DNA of 17,322 nucleotides from an uncultured Lactobacillaceae bacterium (GTDB lineage Bacteria > Bacillota > Bacilli > Lactobacillales > Lactobacillaceae): assembly GCA_934216625.1 (NCBI GenBank), contig CAKQCC010000014.1, positions 1 through 17,322 of the forward strand. The letters run 5' to 3'. Shown in pieces: positions 1 through 7,730 of the stretch. Each line of letters opens with the position of its first letter. Position 1 is the first letter of the stretch. The notes below the pieces were generated by a model, which was not told the origin of the DNA, did no database searches, and worked only from the letters and a program-made list of their open reading frames with translations. Made by a program: the position numbers and the translations under genes.

Positions 1-813
<813 letters not shown>

Positions 814-814
<1 letters not shown>

Positions 815-1986
815 TACTTAATTTCATCTCGCTTAATCTGATGAGTGTGATGAACCACCTTAACAATATTATCAATTAACGCCTGAATATTAGCTTTAGT
901 TGTGTAGCGACCAAAACTGATCCGAATGGATTCTTTTAACCGGGGACTATTCCGGCCGTACATTGCAACCAAAACGTGAGATGGCTGCAAACTTCCGGCG
1001 GTGCAGGCTGAACCACCGGAAATCTCAATTCCAGCCAAATCCAGATCGGTTTGCATTACGTAAGTTGAAATCCCTTTAATCCAGAGGTTAAAAACATGTT
1101 GCAAATTATTTTTAGACAAAGAACCGTTGACTGCAAACGGAATCCGTGCTTTCTTCAGTCCGTTCACAATCTGAAGCTTAAAACCATAATACCGTTTTTG
1201 AAGCTTTTTCTTAGTGGCTGGTGGCAAATTTTTGACCGCCGTAGCGAAGCCCGAAATCTGGGGAACGTTTTCGGTTCCGGCCCTTCGTTTGTCTTCCTGG
1301 TCACCACCCTTAATGAAGCTCGGAAAGTTAATGCCGTTTCGGCGGTATAAAAAGCCGACCATCTTGGGACCGTTTAATTTATGGGCTGAAGTCGAAAGCA
1401 AATCAATATGATCTCGCTCAACATTAATGTTCAACAAGCCGTACGCCTGAACCGCGTCGGTGTGGAACCAAGCTTGGTGATGCTGCAAAATCTGCCCAAT
1501 TTGCCGGATTGGCATTCGACTGCCAACTTCATTATTACCGGTCATAATCGTAACTAAAATGGTGTCATCATCAAGCGCGTTTTTAAAATCAGTTAACGAA
1601 ATGTTACCGTGTTCGTCAACCGGCAAATAAGTTACCCGAAAGCCATGCTTTTCAAGATAATGGAGTGGTTTAAGAACCGCTTCATGTTCAATTGAAGTCG
1701 TAATAATATGATTCCCTAACTTTCGCCGGGCGATCGCAGTTTGCATAATCGCCGTATTATCGCTCTCGGTACCGCCACTGGTAAAAACGATTTCGTGATC
1801 ACGAGCGTGAATGCTCTGGGCGATCACGTGCCGGCTATTCTCCAAAATTGCGTGTGATTTTCGACCCAAACTATACATGGTGGAAGCGTTGCCGTAATCA
1901 TGCTTAAATTTATCAACCATGTCACTTAAAACTTCTGGTGAAATCGGGGTCGTTGCCGCGTTATCCAAATAAATTTTTTTCTTCAA
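814..1986 (-). CDS. cysteine desulfurase (NifS/IscS family, YrvO-like)
   Basis: PLP enzyme that turns cysteine into alanine and carries the sulfur as a persulfide. All landmarks are visible in 390 residues: N-terminal YLDNAATTP, GGTESDN (71-77), His101 in SIEHEA, Asp177/Gln180 in HTDAVQ, the PLP-binding Lys203 in SAHKLNGPK, RRAGTEN (234-240) and the active Cys328 in SGGSACTAGS. Its short Cys loop and position directly before the DUF1831-type gene and mnmA make it the dedicated donor for tRNA thiolation (as YrvO in Bacillus) rather than part of an isc or suf cluster; no scaffold gene is nearby. The start is TTG (residues MKKKIYLDN), supported by AAGGAAG seven bases upstream. That ribosome-binding site overlaps the mtnN stop codon, so the two genes are tightly linked. 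Confidence 0.95.
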
Positions 1987-1998
1987 GCTAAAACTTCC

Positions 1999-2703
1999 TT
2001 ATTTCTGCTTTTTAGCCACCATTTGACATAAATTTAGTAACATTTGGGCAGAACGTTGACCGGCTTGCACAATAAATTGATCAAAATTAACTTCGGCATC
2101 CTGATTGCCAACGTCCGACATCGCCCGAATTACCACGTAAGGAACTTTAAATTGATGAGCGACTTGACCAATTGCAGCACCTTCCATCTCACAGGCCAAG
2201 GCATCCGGAAAATACTGCAGGATTTTTCGATCTTCATCCCGACTAGCGACAAATTGATCTCCAGAGACAATCAAGCCTAGCTTGGCGTTTAAGCCAACCG
2301 CAGCCGAAGCTTTAATAACTAAACGGCTCCACTTCGGTGAGGCCTTAAAAATCAACGGTTGGTTAGGCAACTGACCATAATGATACCCAGAAGTGGTCAC
2401 GTCGACGTCATGGTACGCGGTTCCGCTAGAAACCACTAAATCACCGATTGACAGCCCGCGACCAATTCCACCGGCGGAACCAGAATTGATCACGACCGAA
2501 ACGTTAAAGCGAACGATCATAATTGCGGCAGTTAAACCTGCCTGAACTTTCCCGATTCCGGATTGAACCAGGATCACCGGTTGACCAGAAAGCAATCCGG
2601 TATAAAAATGAATCCCGTTAACGTTAACGACCTTGCCATTCTGAAGTGAATGCCGCAGTCGGCTTAATTCTTCAGACATCGCACAAATAATTCCAATTTG
2701 CAT
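1999..2703 (-). CDS. mtnN: 5'-methylthioadenosine/S-adenosylhomocysteine nucleosidase
   Basis: Hydrolyses methylthioadenosine and S-adenosylhomocysteine to adenine plus the thio-sugar, clearing the inhibitory by-product of methyltransferases and feeding the activated methyl cycle. The 234 residues match the family's usual length. Seen: MQIGIICAMSEE with the catalytic Glu12, the GSAGGIG loop (75-81), FVASRDE (151-157), the purine/ribose-binding CEMEGAAIGQVA (171-182) and SDVGN with catalytic Asp197. Two genes in this window (rsmH, trmL) encode SAM-dependent methyltransferases whose product this enzyme would consume. Starts with ATG after a weak site (AGTAGGG), 13 bases after the small membrane protein gene. 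In many Firmicutes the product feeds LuxS; no luxS is in the window. Confidence 0.96.
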   Translation of the reverse strand: MQIGIICAMSEELSRLRHSLQNGKVVNVNGIHFYTGLLSGQPVILVQSGIGKVQAGLTAAIMIVRFNVSVVINSGSAGGIGRGLSIGDLVVSSGTAYHDVDVTTSGYHYGQLPNQPLIFKASPKWSRLVIKASAAVGLNAKLGLIVSGDQFVASRDEDRKILQYFPDALACEMEGAAIGQVAHQFKVPYVVIRAMSDVGNQDAEVNFDQFIVQAGQRSAQMLLNLCQMVAKKQK

Positions 2704-2716
2704 AAAATCAACCCTA

Positions 2717-2923
2717 CTAAAAATTAACCAAAAATAAAATTAAATAAATTACCGTAATAAACAAAACTAAAACAAAGATCATTACATTCAAATGATGAGC
2801 CAGACGTTTAACCTTGCGTTCAGAGGACCAACCTTCGCGACCAGTCCCTCGATACTTTAACTGATTGCGACGTTGCTGCCGATATTGTTGCCGGGTTAAA
2901 TGTGGTTGAGGATTTTGATCCAC
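2717..2923 (-). CDS. small single-pass membrane protein, function unknown
   Basis: I do not recognise a named family. From the preferred GTG start the protein has 68 residues: a basic, Gln/Arg-rich front (TRQQYRQQRRNQLKYRG, then ERKVKRLAHHLN) and one C-terminal membrane helix (VMIFVLVLFITVIYLILFLV) ending almost at the C terminus. The basic side would be inside the cell, so it looks like a tail-anchored or N-in protein. The frame is open upstream to an ATG at 2989, but that would overlap the cold-shock gene by 44 bases. The GTG at 2923 has GGGTGAT just upstream and leaves a normal 22-base gap, so I chose it. From memory, lactobacilli carry similar short TRQ-motif membrane proteins before mtnN; no role is known to me. 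Confidence 0.65.
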   Translation of the reverse strand: MDQNPQPHLTRQQYRQQRRNQLKYRGTGREGWSSERKVKRLAHHLNVMIFVLVLFITVIYLILFLVNF

Positions 2924-2926
2924 AAA

Positions 2927-2933
2927 ATCACCC
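2927..2933 (-). promoter_or_regulatory. ribosome-binding site deciding the start of the small membrane protein
   Basis: GGGTGAT on the minus strand, three bases before the GTG at 2923, matches the 3' part of the anti-Shine-Dalgarno complement (GGAGGTGAT). It favours this GTG over the in-frame ATG at 2989 that lies inside the upstream cold-shock gene. Confidence 0.45.
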
Positions 2934-2945
2934 GATTTGATTAAA

Positions 2946-3152
2946 TTAACTTTGAGGTAATTTAGAAACCTTAACCGCTTGCCAGCCACGAAGTCCCATG
3001 GCTACCGCAAATTTAACTGACTGACCCGCGGTTAATGAACGGCGATCAGGATCTTCAATTGCGGTATAGTGAACAAATACGGAATGATGATTCGGGGTTT
3101 CAATGAATCCGAAGCCCCGTTGATGATTATAACGAATTACTTTGCCAATCAT
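2946..3152 (-). CDS. cold-shock-domain protein (divergent CSP)
   Basis: A 68-residue single-domain OB-fold protein of the bacterial cold-shock family, expected to bind single-stranded RNA/DNA and melt RNA structure. RNP1 (RGFGFIE, residues 12-18) and RNP2 (SVFVHYTAI, 24-32) are clear, and the C-terminal LRGWQAVKV replaces the usual ARGPQA-NV. Odd: the hallmark KWFN before RNP1 is IRYN here, so the conserved binding tryptophan is absent. First gene after the divIVA terminator, with its own candidate promoter and a structured leader, and probably the head gene of the operon leading to mnmA. ATG start; the ribosome-binding sequence AAGAGAAGTG is poor and can pair with the leader. Confidence 0.88.
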   Translation of the reverse strand: MIGKVIRYNHQRGFGFIETPNHHSVFVHYTAIEDPDRRSLTAGQSVKFAVAMGLRGWQAVKVSKLPQS

Positions 3153-3167
3153 GTTAACACTTCTCTT

Positions 3168-3205
3168 AAAACAAAAGAGCTTCGCTAGTATAAATACGAA
3201 GCCCC
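3168..3205 (-). terminator. intrinsic terminator after divIVA, also leader hairpin of the cold-shock gene
   Basis: On the minus strand GCTTCG (3202-3197) pairs with CGAAGC (3184-3179), extendable outward by G-U/G-C pairs to about nine base pairs, with a 12-base loop. It is followed by TCTTTTGTTTT. This is a classical Rho-independent terminator about 30 bases after the divIVA stop. It ends only some 15 bases before the next ATG, so it would also sit in the 5' leader of the cold-shock mRNA if the promoter at 3209-3237 is used. Confidence 0.75.
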
Positions 3206-3208
3206 AAA

Positions 3209-3237
3209 ATTATCTCTAAATTATAAATTTGCTTCAA
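3209..3237 (-). promoter_or_regulatory. candidate sigma-A promoter for the cold-shock/mnmA operon
   Basis: Minus strand: TTGAAG (3237-3232), spacer of exactly 17, GATAAT (3214-3209). The -35 matches 4 of 6 and the -10 matches 5 of 6 consensus bases. The -35 overlaps the divIVA stop codon. The start would fall near 3202, so the mRNA would begin with the GGGGCTTCG arm of the hairpin. No other promoter candidate was seen between divIVA and mnmA. Confidence 0.5.
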
Positions 3238-3884
3238 ACTTCTTTGTAAGTCCCGTCAGGATAAATCACTACGTTAGCGTTTTGATCTAATCGTGACTGA
3301 TGCCGGTGACTTCGGTTAAAATCTTCTCGACGTGGGTGACGAGAATTTAAGCCGTTAATATCACTTGAGAGCTTCTGATAATCAACCTTATTATTCAATA
3401 AATTGTCCCAACGCTTGTCTTTAGTATATTGCAATTGGCTTTCAAGCATTGCCTGAATTTTGTGCCGAAAACTGCGCGTACTTTTCCGTAAGTCCGTCGT
3501 TTCAACCGTCAATTGATTGGCTTTATGTATCGAATTCCGAACAATTTGTTGAGCCCGTTGTTTAGCCTTATTAATCAAAGCATTCGCCTGCTGATGAGCT
3601 TTCTGACTAATTAATTTTGAATGATTTTTAGAGTTAGCTTTAACCTTATCAGCAGCTTCTTGAGCAACCAAAATCGACTGGTTCAAAGAATCCTTCAAGT
3701 TATTAAAGTATTTAACTTCGCTTTGGGCTTCTTTTAATGACTTATTCAGTTCTCCATTTTCACGAAGCGTAATCTGATAGTCTTTAACAATTTGATCCAG
3801 GAAATCATTAACCTGATCAATGTTATAACCACGCATCTTAACGGAGAATTCTTTATTGTGAATATCTTGTGGGCTCAACACCAT
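3234..3884 (-). CDS. divIVA: cell-division initiation protein DivIVA
   Basis: Coiled-coil protein that recognises negatively curved membrane at poles and septa and recruits partners. The N-terminal membrane-binding domain is well conserved (SPQDIHNKEF, then MRGYNIDQVNDFLDQIVKDY, residues 4-36). The curvature-sensing Phe17/Arg18 pair of the Bacillus protein reads Met17/Arg18 here. Residues ~35-160 are coiled coil with many Gln, Lys and Ala. The tail after 180 is basic and His-rich (SRHPRREDFNRSHRHQ) and ends in VVIYPDGTYKEV. At 216 residues it is of ordinary length for lactobacilli. Start ATG with a strong GGAGGA site. It is the last gene of the dcw cluster, 15 bases behind ylmH, and a terminator follows. 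ileS, which usually follows divIVA in this family, is absent. Confidence 0.95.
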   Translation of the reverse strand: MVLSPQDIHNKEFSVKMRGYNIDQVNDFLDQIVKDYQITLRENGELNKSLKEAQSEVKYFNNLKDSLNQSILVAQEAADKVKANSKNHSKLISQKAHQQANALINKAKQRAQQIVRNSIHKANQLTVETTDLRKSTRSFRHKIQAMLESQLQYTKDKRWDNLLNNKVDYQKLSSDINGLNSRHPRREDFNRSHRHQSRLDQNANVVIYPDGTYKEV

Positions 3885-3899
3885 GACTATTCCTCCAAA

Positions 3900-4682
3900 T
3901 CATTTTTTAATAATAGAAATAACTACCTTTAATTTACCTTTTTTACTCTTACCATTCAAATTTCTGATTTTAACCCGACCGAAATGACGAATTGACAAAA
4001 TATCACCAGGCTGAAGTAAACCATCCGGCTGATCAAAGGTTCCCCAGTTCAACCGAACTCGTCCGTGCTTAACTAACGATTTGGCACGCTGACGAGAAAG
4101 GTTAAAACTCGTCGCAATTACGTTATCAATTCGCAGCGAAGAAATTACGACGAATTGATTTCGCCAGTCACTTCGCGGGTGAATCATTTTTTGAACAGAA
4201 ACTTGAATTAATTTAACCCGATTCCGGTTAATCTGATGAATTTGAACCAGTAAATAACTCAATAATGATTTTTCAACCCAAAATTGCCAATGACGACCAT
4301 CAGTAACAATATCCCCAACTACTTTTCGCTCAATTCCACAGCTCATCAAAGTTCCTAAAATTTGACTGTGCCGAAGATTAACGAATTTTAAAGGATATTT
4401 AACCTGAACCAGCGCTAAATTAAAATCACTTAACTTCGGTTTAAAATACCGTGGAAAAATCAACGCCCGCTTCATTTCAGCATTCGGGTAACCGCCCGAA
4501 AATTTAACCTGAACGTCTCCCGATCCGTTAACTACCACCTGTAAGATGTAGCACTGCCGTGGATTTAGGAAATGAGTCAAAATTGGCCGATACTCACCGA
4601 CCGATCGGCTAACTAATCCGCCTACATAATCTATGAACGGTCGTTCGCTTTTTCGGAAATGTTGATAAAGATTCGAATTCAT
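3900..4682 (-). CDS. ylmH: YlmH family RNA-binding protein (S4 domain)
   Basis: A 260-residue YlmH-type protein. The opening NLYQHFRKSERPFIDYV and the middle LRHSQILGTLMSCGIERKVVGDI (about 103-125) are typical of the family; the C-terminal S4 RNA-binding domain spans about 183-240 (SLRIDNVIATSFNLSRQRAKSLVKHGRVRLN, then GDILSIRHFGRVKI). Known of the family: encoded next to division genes in Gram-positives, binds ribosomal particles, and related to RqcP, which helps tail stalled nascent chains. A direct part in division is not shown by the sequence. Its ATG overlaps the ylmG stop in an ATGA arrangement, so translation is likely coupled. Confidence 0.93.
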   Translation of the reverse strand: MNSNLYQHFRKSERPFIDYVGGLVSRSVGEYRPILTHFLNPRQCYILQVVVNGSGDVQVKFSGGYPNAEMKRALIFPRYFKPKLSDFNLALVQVKYPLKFVNLRHSQILGTLMSCGIERKVVGDIVTDGRHWQFWVEKSLLSYLLVQIHQINRNRVKLIQVSVQKMIHPRSDWRNQFVVISSLRIDNVIATSFNLSRQRAKSLVKHGRVRLNWGTFDQPDGLLQPGDILSIRHFGRVKIRNLNGKSKKGKLKVVISIIKK

Positions 4683-4960
4683 GAAATTAACCTAATAATA
4701 ATCAACGGAAGCCAATTAGTTAACGCGCTATGCAAAATGCCCAAAATCACAAGCGCGATTAACGGCGAAAAATCAACTACGCCGACGGTTGCAAAATCGA
4801 ACCAGTGCTGAAACGGAACCACGATTTTACCAATTAATCGGCCCAGTTTTGATTCATAAGCTCCGGGAAGCCAGCTCATCAACGCAAAAACCACGATTAA
4901 CAACATGTAAAGTGAAACTAAAGATCCCAAGAATCTTAAAATTAAGATTAATTCAATCAA
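4679..4960 (-). CDS. ylmG: YggT/YlmG family membrane protein
   Basis: A 93-residue protein with two predicted membrane helices (about 5-28 and 66-90) and the family motif FALMSWLPGAYESKLG (25-40) followed by PFQHWFDF. The YggT/YlmG family is linked to division and membrane organisation by gene context and, in plastids and cyanobacteria, to nucleoid/chlorophyll-related roles; its exact activity is unknown. The start is taken as TTG because an in-frame stop lies two codons upstream and the next ATG is inside the first helix; no good ribosome-binding site is visible. It follows ftsZ by 24 bases, where sepF normally sits in this family. Confidence 0.88.
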   Translation of the reverse strand: MIELILILRFLGSLVSLYMLLIVVFALMSWLPGAYESKLGRLIGKIVVPFQHWFDFATVGVVDFSPLIALVILGILHSALTNWLPLIIIRLIS

Positions 4961-4984
4961 AAATTACTGAGCTTTCTTTTGAAT

Positions 4985-6241
4985 TTAATGTTTCCGACGG
5001 TATTTAAAGAACGGGGGTACATCATCATCGTGATTTTGATTTCGGTTAGCGTTCCGAACTTTATTAATATTAAACGGATTAAAACTCGACTTATCCGGAT
5101 GCGTAAACGACGATTGATGATGCTTATTAGAATTATTCAAGTGCCAATTTTTCAGCGGATCCGCTTTTTGATGATGACGAGGTTTAGCAACGTGATCCTG
5201 ATGACCCAGTGCGTTTTGATGCTTAGACCTAGTTTGATCAGGTTGACTAATGGTTGCCGCCCGATGATGCTGATTCGAATGACCAGTTTTTTCAATTCCG
5301 GTGGCAATTACGGTCACCCGGACACCATCACCTAAATTCTTATCAATTGAAGTTCCAAAAATAATGTTAACATCATTAGTGGTTGCTTGTGCAACGATGT
5401 TAGAAGCGTCCTGGGCTTCAAATAACGATAAATCAGGCCCGCCAGTGATGTTCAGCAAAACCTGTTTAGCACCGTTAATTGACACTTCAAGGAGTGGCGA
5501 AGAAATTGCTTTTTTGGTGGCTTCCGCAATCCGATTTTCACCAGTTGCGGTTCCAATTCCCATTAAAGCAGAACCTTGGTTTTGCATCACGGTCGTAACG
5601 TCGGCAAAATCTAAATTAACGTAGCCGGGACTCGTGATTAAATCAGAAATGCCTTGAACCCCTTGACGCAAAACATTATCGGCTTCTTTAAACGCTTCCA
5701 TCATTGGGGTCTTTTTATCAACCATTTCTAACAAACGGTTATTAGCAATTACGATTAACGTATCGACATTTTGCTTTAGAGCTGCAACCCCTTCGGCCGC
5801 ATACTTAGCTCGTTTGGGGCCTTCGAAACTAAACGGTCTGGTTACAACCCCAACGGTCAATGATCCTTGATCTTTAGCAATTTTAGCGATAATCGGTGCA
5901 GCACCGTTACCAGTGCCACCGCCCATGCCAGCGGTTACGAACACCATGTCAGCGCCTTGAAGGGCTTCACCAATTGCTTCTTCACTTTCTTCAGCAGCCT
6001 TACTGCCAACTTCAGGATCAGAACCGGCGCCTAATCCACGGGTTAGTTTCGGACCCAATTGAATTTTGGTTTCCGCTTGAGAAGCTTCCAAAGCCTGAAC
6101 ATCAGTATTGGCTACGATGAATTCGACTCCTTTAACCCGGTCGGCAATCATTCGATTAACGGCGTTACCACCGCCACCGCCAACACCAATTACTTTAATT
6201 TTAGCGTTCTGACTTCGGTTCGAATCTAACGAATACTTCAT
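4985..6241 (-). CDS. ftsZ: cell-division GTPase FtsZ
   Basis: Tubulin-like GTPase that polymerises into the division ring. Seen in 418 residues: N-terminal [17 protein letters not shown], the tubulin signature GGGTGNG (107-113), RPFSFEG (135-141), and the T7 loop NLDFADV (209-215) with Asp211/Asp214 for GTP hydrolysis. The globular core ends near 317. A linker of about 87 residues follows that is strikingly rich in His (13), Asn and Gln, then the conserved C-terminal peptide [14 protein letters not shown], which binds FtsA and other partners. ATG with a strong GGAGGA site; 21 bases behind ftsA and probably co-transcribed with it from the promoter before ftsA. No sepF follows. Confidence 0.98.
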   Translation of the reverse strand: MKYSLDSNRSQNAKIKVIGVGGGGGNAVNRMIADRVKGVEFIVANTDVQALEASQAETKIQLGPKLTRGLGAGSDPEVGSKAAEESEEAIGEALQGADMVFVTAGMGGGTGNGAAPIIAKIAKDQGSLTVGVVTRPFSFEGPKRAKYAAEGVAALKQNVDTLIVIANNRLLEMVDKKTPMMEAFKEADNVLRQGVQGISDLITSPGYVNLDFADVTTVMQNQGSALMGIGTATGENRIAEATKKAISSPLLEVSINGAKQVLLNITGGPDLSLFEAQDASNIVAQATTNDVNIIFGTSIDKNLGDGVRVTVIATGIEKTGHSNQHHRAATISQPDQTRSKHQNALGHQDHVAKPRHHQKADPLKNWHLNNSNKHHQSSFTHPDKSSFNPFNINKVRNANRNQNHDDDVPPFFKYRRKH

Positions 6242-6262
6242 TTTTATTCCTCCGTTACTAAA

Positions 6263-7588
6263 TTAATTAAAGAAATCGCTAAAGAATCTTCTGATTCCTT
6301 CACCACTAATTCGGTGACGTTTTTTATTCTTATGAACTGATTGATGCGATTCAGTTGATTGAGGACGAGTCAAATGACGATTATTATGCTGAGTTGATTT
6401 GTGATACTTCCTAATTGGCCGATTTTTACTAGTCAAAGCGGAACGAACTAAAAGATCAACTTGACTCATCTGTGATTGATAAGCAACTAAAGATAATGGT
6501 AACGCAAACGAAGGATGCCTCAACCCCATTTGATTCGGAATATAAACCTTAACGTTAGTATTAAAATAATCAGCAGCCAATTCCGAAATTCCAGGCAGTG
6601 CCGCAACGCCACCGGTTAAAACAATTCCACCCGGTAAATTCAAGGCCGAAACTTGATCTAAATCTTTTTTGATTCGGCCAAAGATCTGTTCTAAACGCGC
6701 TTGAATAATTTCAGACAACGTTTTTTCAGAAACTTCAACTGGTTTATTGCGGCCAACCACTTCAACTGGAAACTGATTATCGTTCGAAACATCCAGTGAA
6801 TCTGCGTAACCATAATCGCGTTTTAATTTTTCAGCACTTTCGTTTGAAGTATCAAGAACTACCGAAATATCTTTAGTTATGTATTTTCCGCCCTCGTTAT
6901 CAACGGTCACGAATTGCAGTTGGTGATTGTGAACCACCGCAGCAGTGGTCTGGCCACCACCAATATCAATCAAAATAGTGCCGAAATCACGTTCACCGTC
7001 ATCCAACAAGATTCGGCCTTGGGCTAGCGGGTTCACAATCAGCGATATTGTTTGCAACCCAGCTTCACGAACGGCCTTTTTGGTGTTATGAATAATCGTC
7101 CGGGGACCGGTAATCACGTGACCATGCATTTCTAGCCTTACGCCAACCATGCCACGCGGGTCCTGAATTCCGTCAAAGCCATCAACCACAAATTCATCCG
7201 GAATGGTGTCAATTACTTCGCGCTCCGATGGTAAATTTTTAATCATCGCCGATAAAGTAACCCGACGAACGTCATCGTTATTAATTTCTCGAGATTGACC
7301 AGAAATCGTAACCATCCCGCTGCAGGCCTTAATCCTAATCATATCAGCCGGAATCCCAACGATCACCCGGTGAATTTGAATACTCGCTTTTTCTTCGGCT
7401 TGCGAAACCGCGTGTTTAATTGATCGAGCTGCTTTATCAATATCAACGATAATTCCGCGCTGGATCCCGGCAGAAGCAACGTTGCCAACTCCCAGAACGT
7501 TAATCTGCCCCTTTACTTTTTCGGCAACGATTACTTTAATCGAAGTAGTTCCAATGTCAAGACCAACATAAATTCCTGAATTGTCCAT
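6263..7588 (-). CDS. ftsA: cell-division protein FtsA
   Basis: Actin-like ATPase that ties FtsZ filaments to the membrane. Phosphate-1 motif GLDIGTTS (9-16), the 1C domain following, phosphate-2 loop LIDIGGGQTT (206-215) and adenosine loop VLTGGVAALPGI (323-334). Residues 387-428 form a basic His/Asn/Arg-rich linker, and the end GEGIRRFFSDFFN (429-441) is the amphipathic membrane-targeting helix, so the anchor function is intact. That matters because SepF, the alternative anchor, is not encoded here. ATG start; a GGAGG lies 12 bases upstream, somewhat far. A 142-base gap with its own promoter candidate separates it from divIB. 441 residues is normal for lactobacilli. Confidence 0.97.
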   Translation of the reverse strand: MDNSGIYVGLDIGTTSIKVIVAEKVKGQINVLGVGNVASAGIQRGIIVDIDKAARSIKHAVSQAEEKASIQIHRVIVGIPADMIRIKACSGMVTISGQSREINNDDVRRVTLSAMIKNLPSEREVIDTIPDEFVVDGFDGIQDPRGMVGVRLEMHGHVITGPRTIIHNTKKAVREAGLQTISLIVNPLAQGRILLDDGERDFGTILIDIGGGQTTAAVVHNHQLQFVTVDNEGGKYITKDISVVLDTSNESAEKLKRDYGYADSLDVSNDNQFPVEVVGRNKPVEVSEKTLSEIIQARLEQIFGRIKKDLDQVSALNLPGGIVLTGGVAALPGISELAADYFNTNVKVYIPNQMGLRHPSFALPLSLVAYQSQMSQVDLLVRSALTSKNRPIRKYHKSTQHNNRHLTRPQSTESHQSVHKNKKRHRISGEGIRRFFSDFFN

Positions 7589-7625
7589 AATAACCGGGAG
7601 CCTCCAATATCAACTAGCCAAATTT

Positions 7626-7638
7626 AGGATTAAATCCT
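7626..7638. repeat. 13-base palindrome in the ftsA leader
   Basis: AGGATTAAATCCT: six-base arms AGGATT/AATCCT around a single central base. It lies between the candidate promoter and the ftsA start, about 40 bases before the ATG. It could be an operator half-site pair or a chance short hairpin with no possible loop; no U-tract follows, so it is not a terminator. Confidence 0.35.
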
Positions 7639-7686
7639 GTGGTCAATCTCTAAATCATATTACTAAAATCCACTTACTTTATTATT

Positions 7687-7697
7687 AATTTTAACAC
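7687..7697 (-). promoter_or_regulatory. candidate extended -10 promoter for ftsA-ftsZ
   Basis: Minus strand GTGTTAAAATT containing TGT followed by TAAAAT (extended -10 form TGnTAnnnT; hexamer 5 of 6). The -35 region 17 bases upstream (TTTCTA) is weak, as is common with extended -10 promoters. It sits in the 142-base gap before ftsA, the longest gap within the cluster. The same 11 bases occur before rsmH. Confidence 0.5.
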
Positions 7698-7730
7698 AAA
7701 CCCAAATCATTAGAAACGTTAATTCTTAAT

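Noticed and set aside
1096..1411. Plus-strand frames opposite the cysteine desulfurase
   Set aside because: Antisense to conserved motifs of the enzyme, without ribosome-binding site or recognisable domain.
4979..5335. Plus-strand open frame of 118 codons opposite the end of ftsZ
   Set aside because: It mirrors the ftsZ reading frame, its translation is low-complexity (many Arg, Met, Ile, Leu) and it has no ribosome-binding site or family signature.
5301..6120. Further long plus-strand frames opposite ftsZ
   Set aside because: Antisense shadows of a highly conserved gene; no plausible product or start signals.
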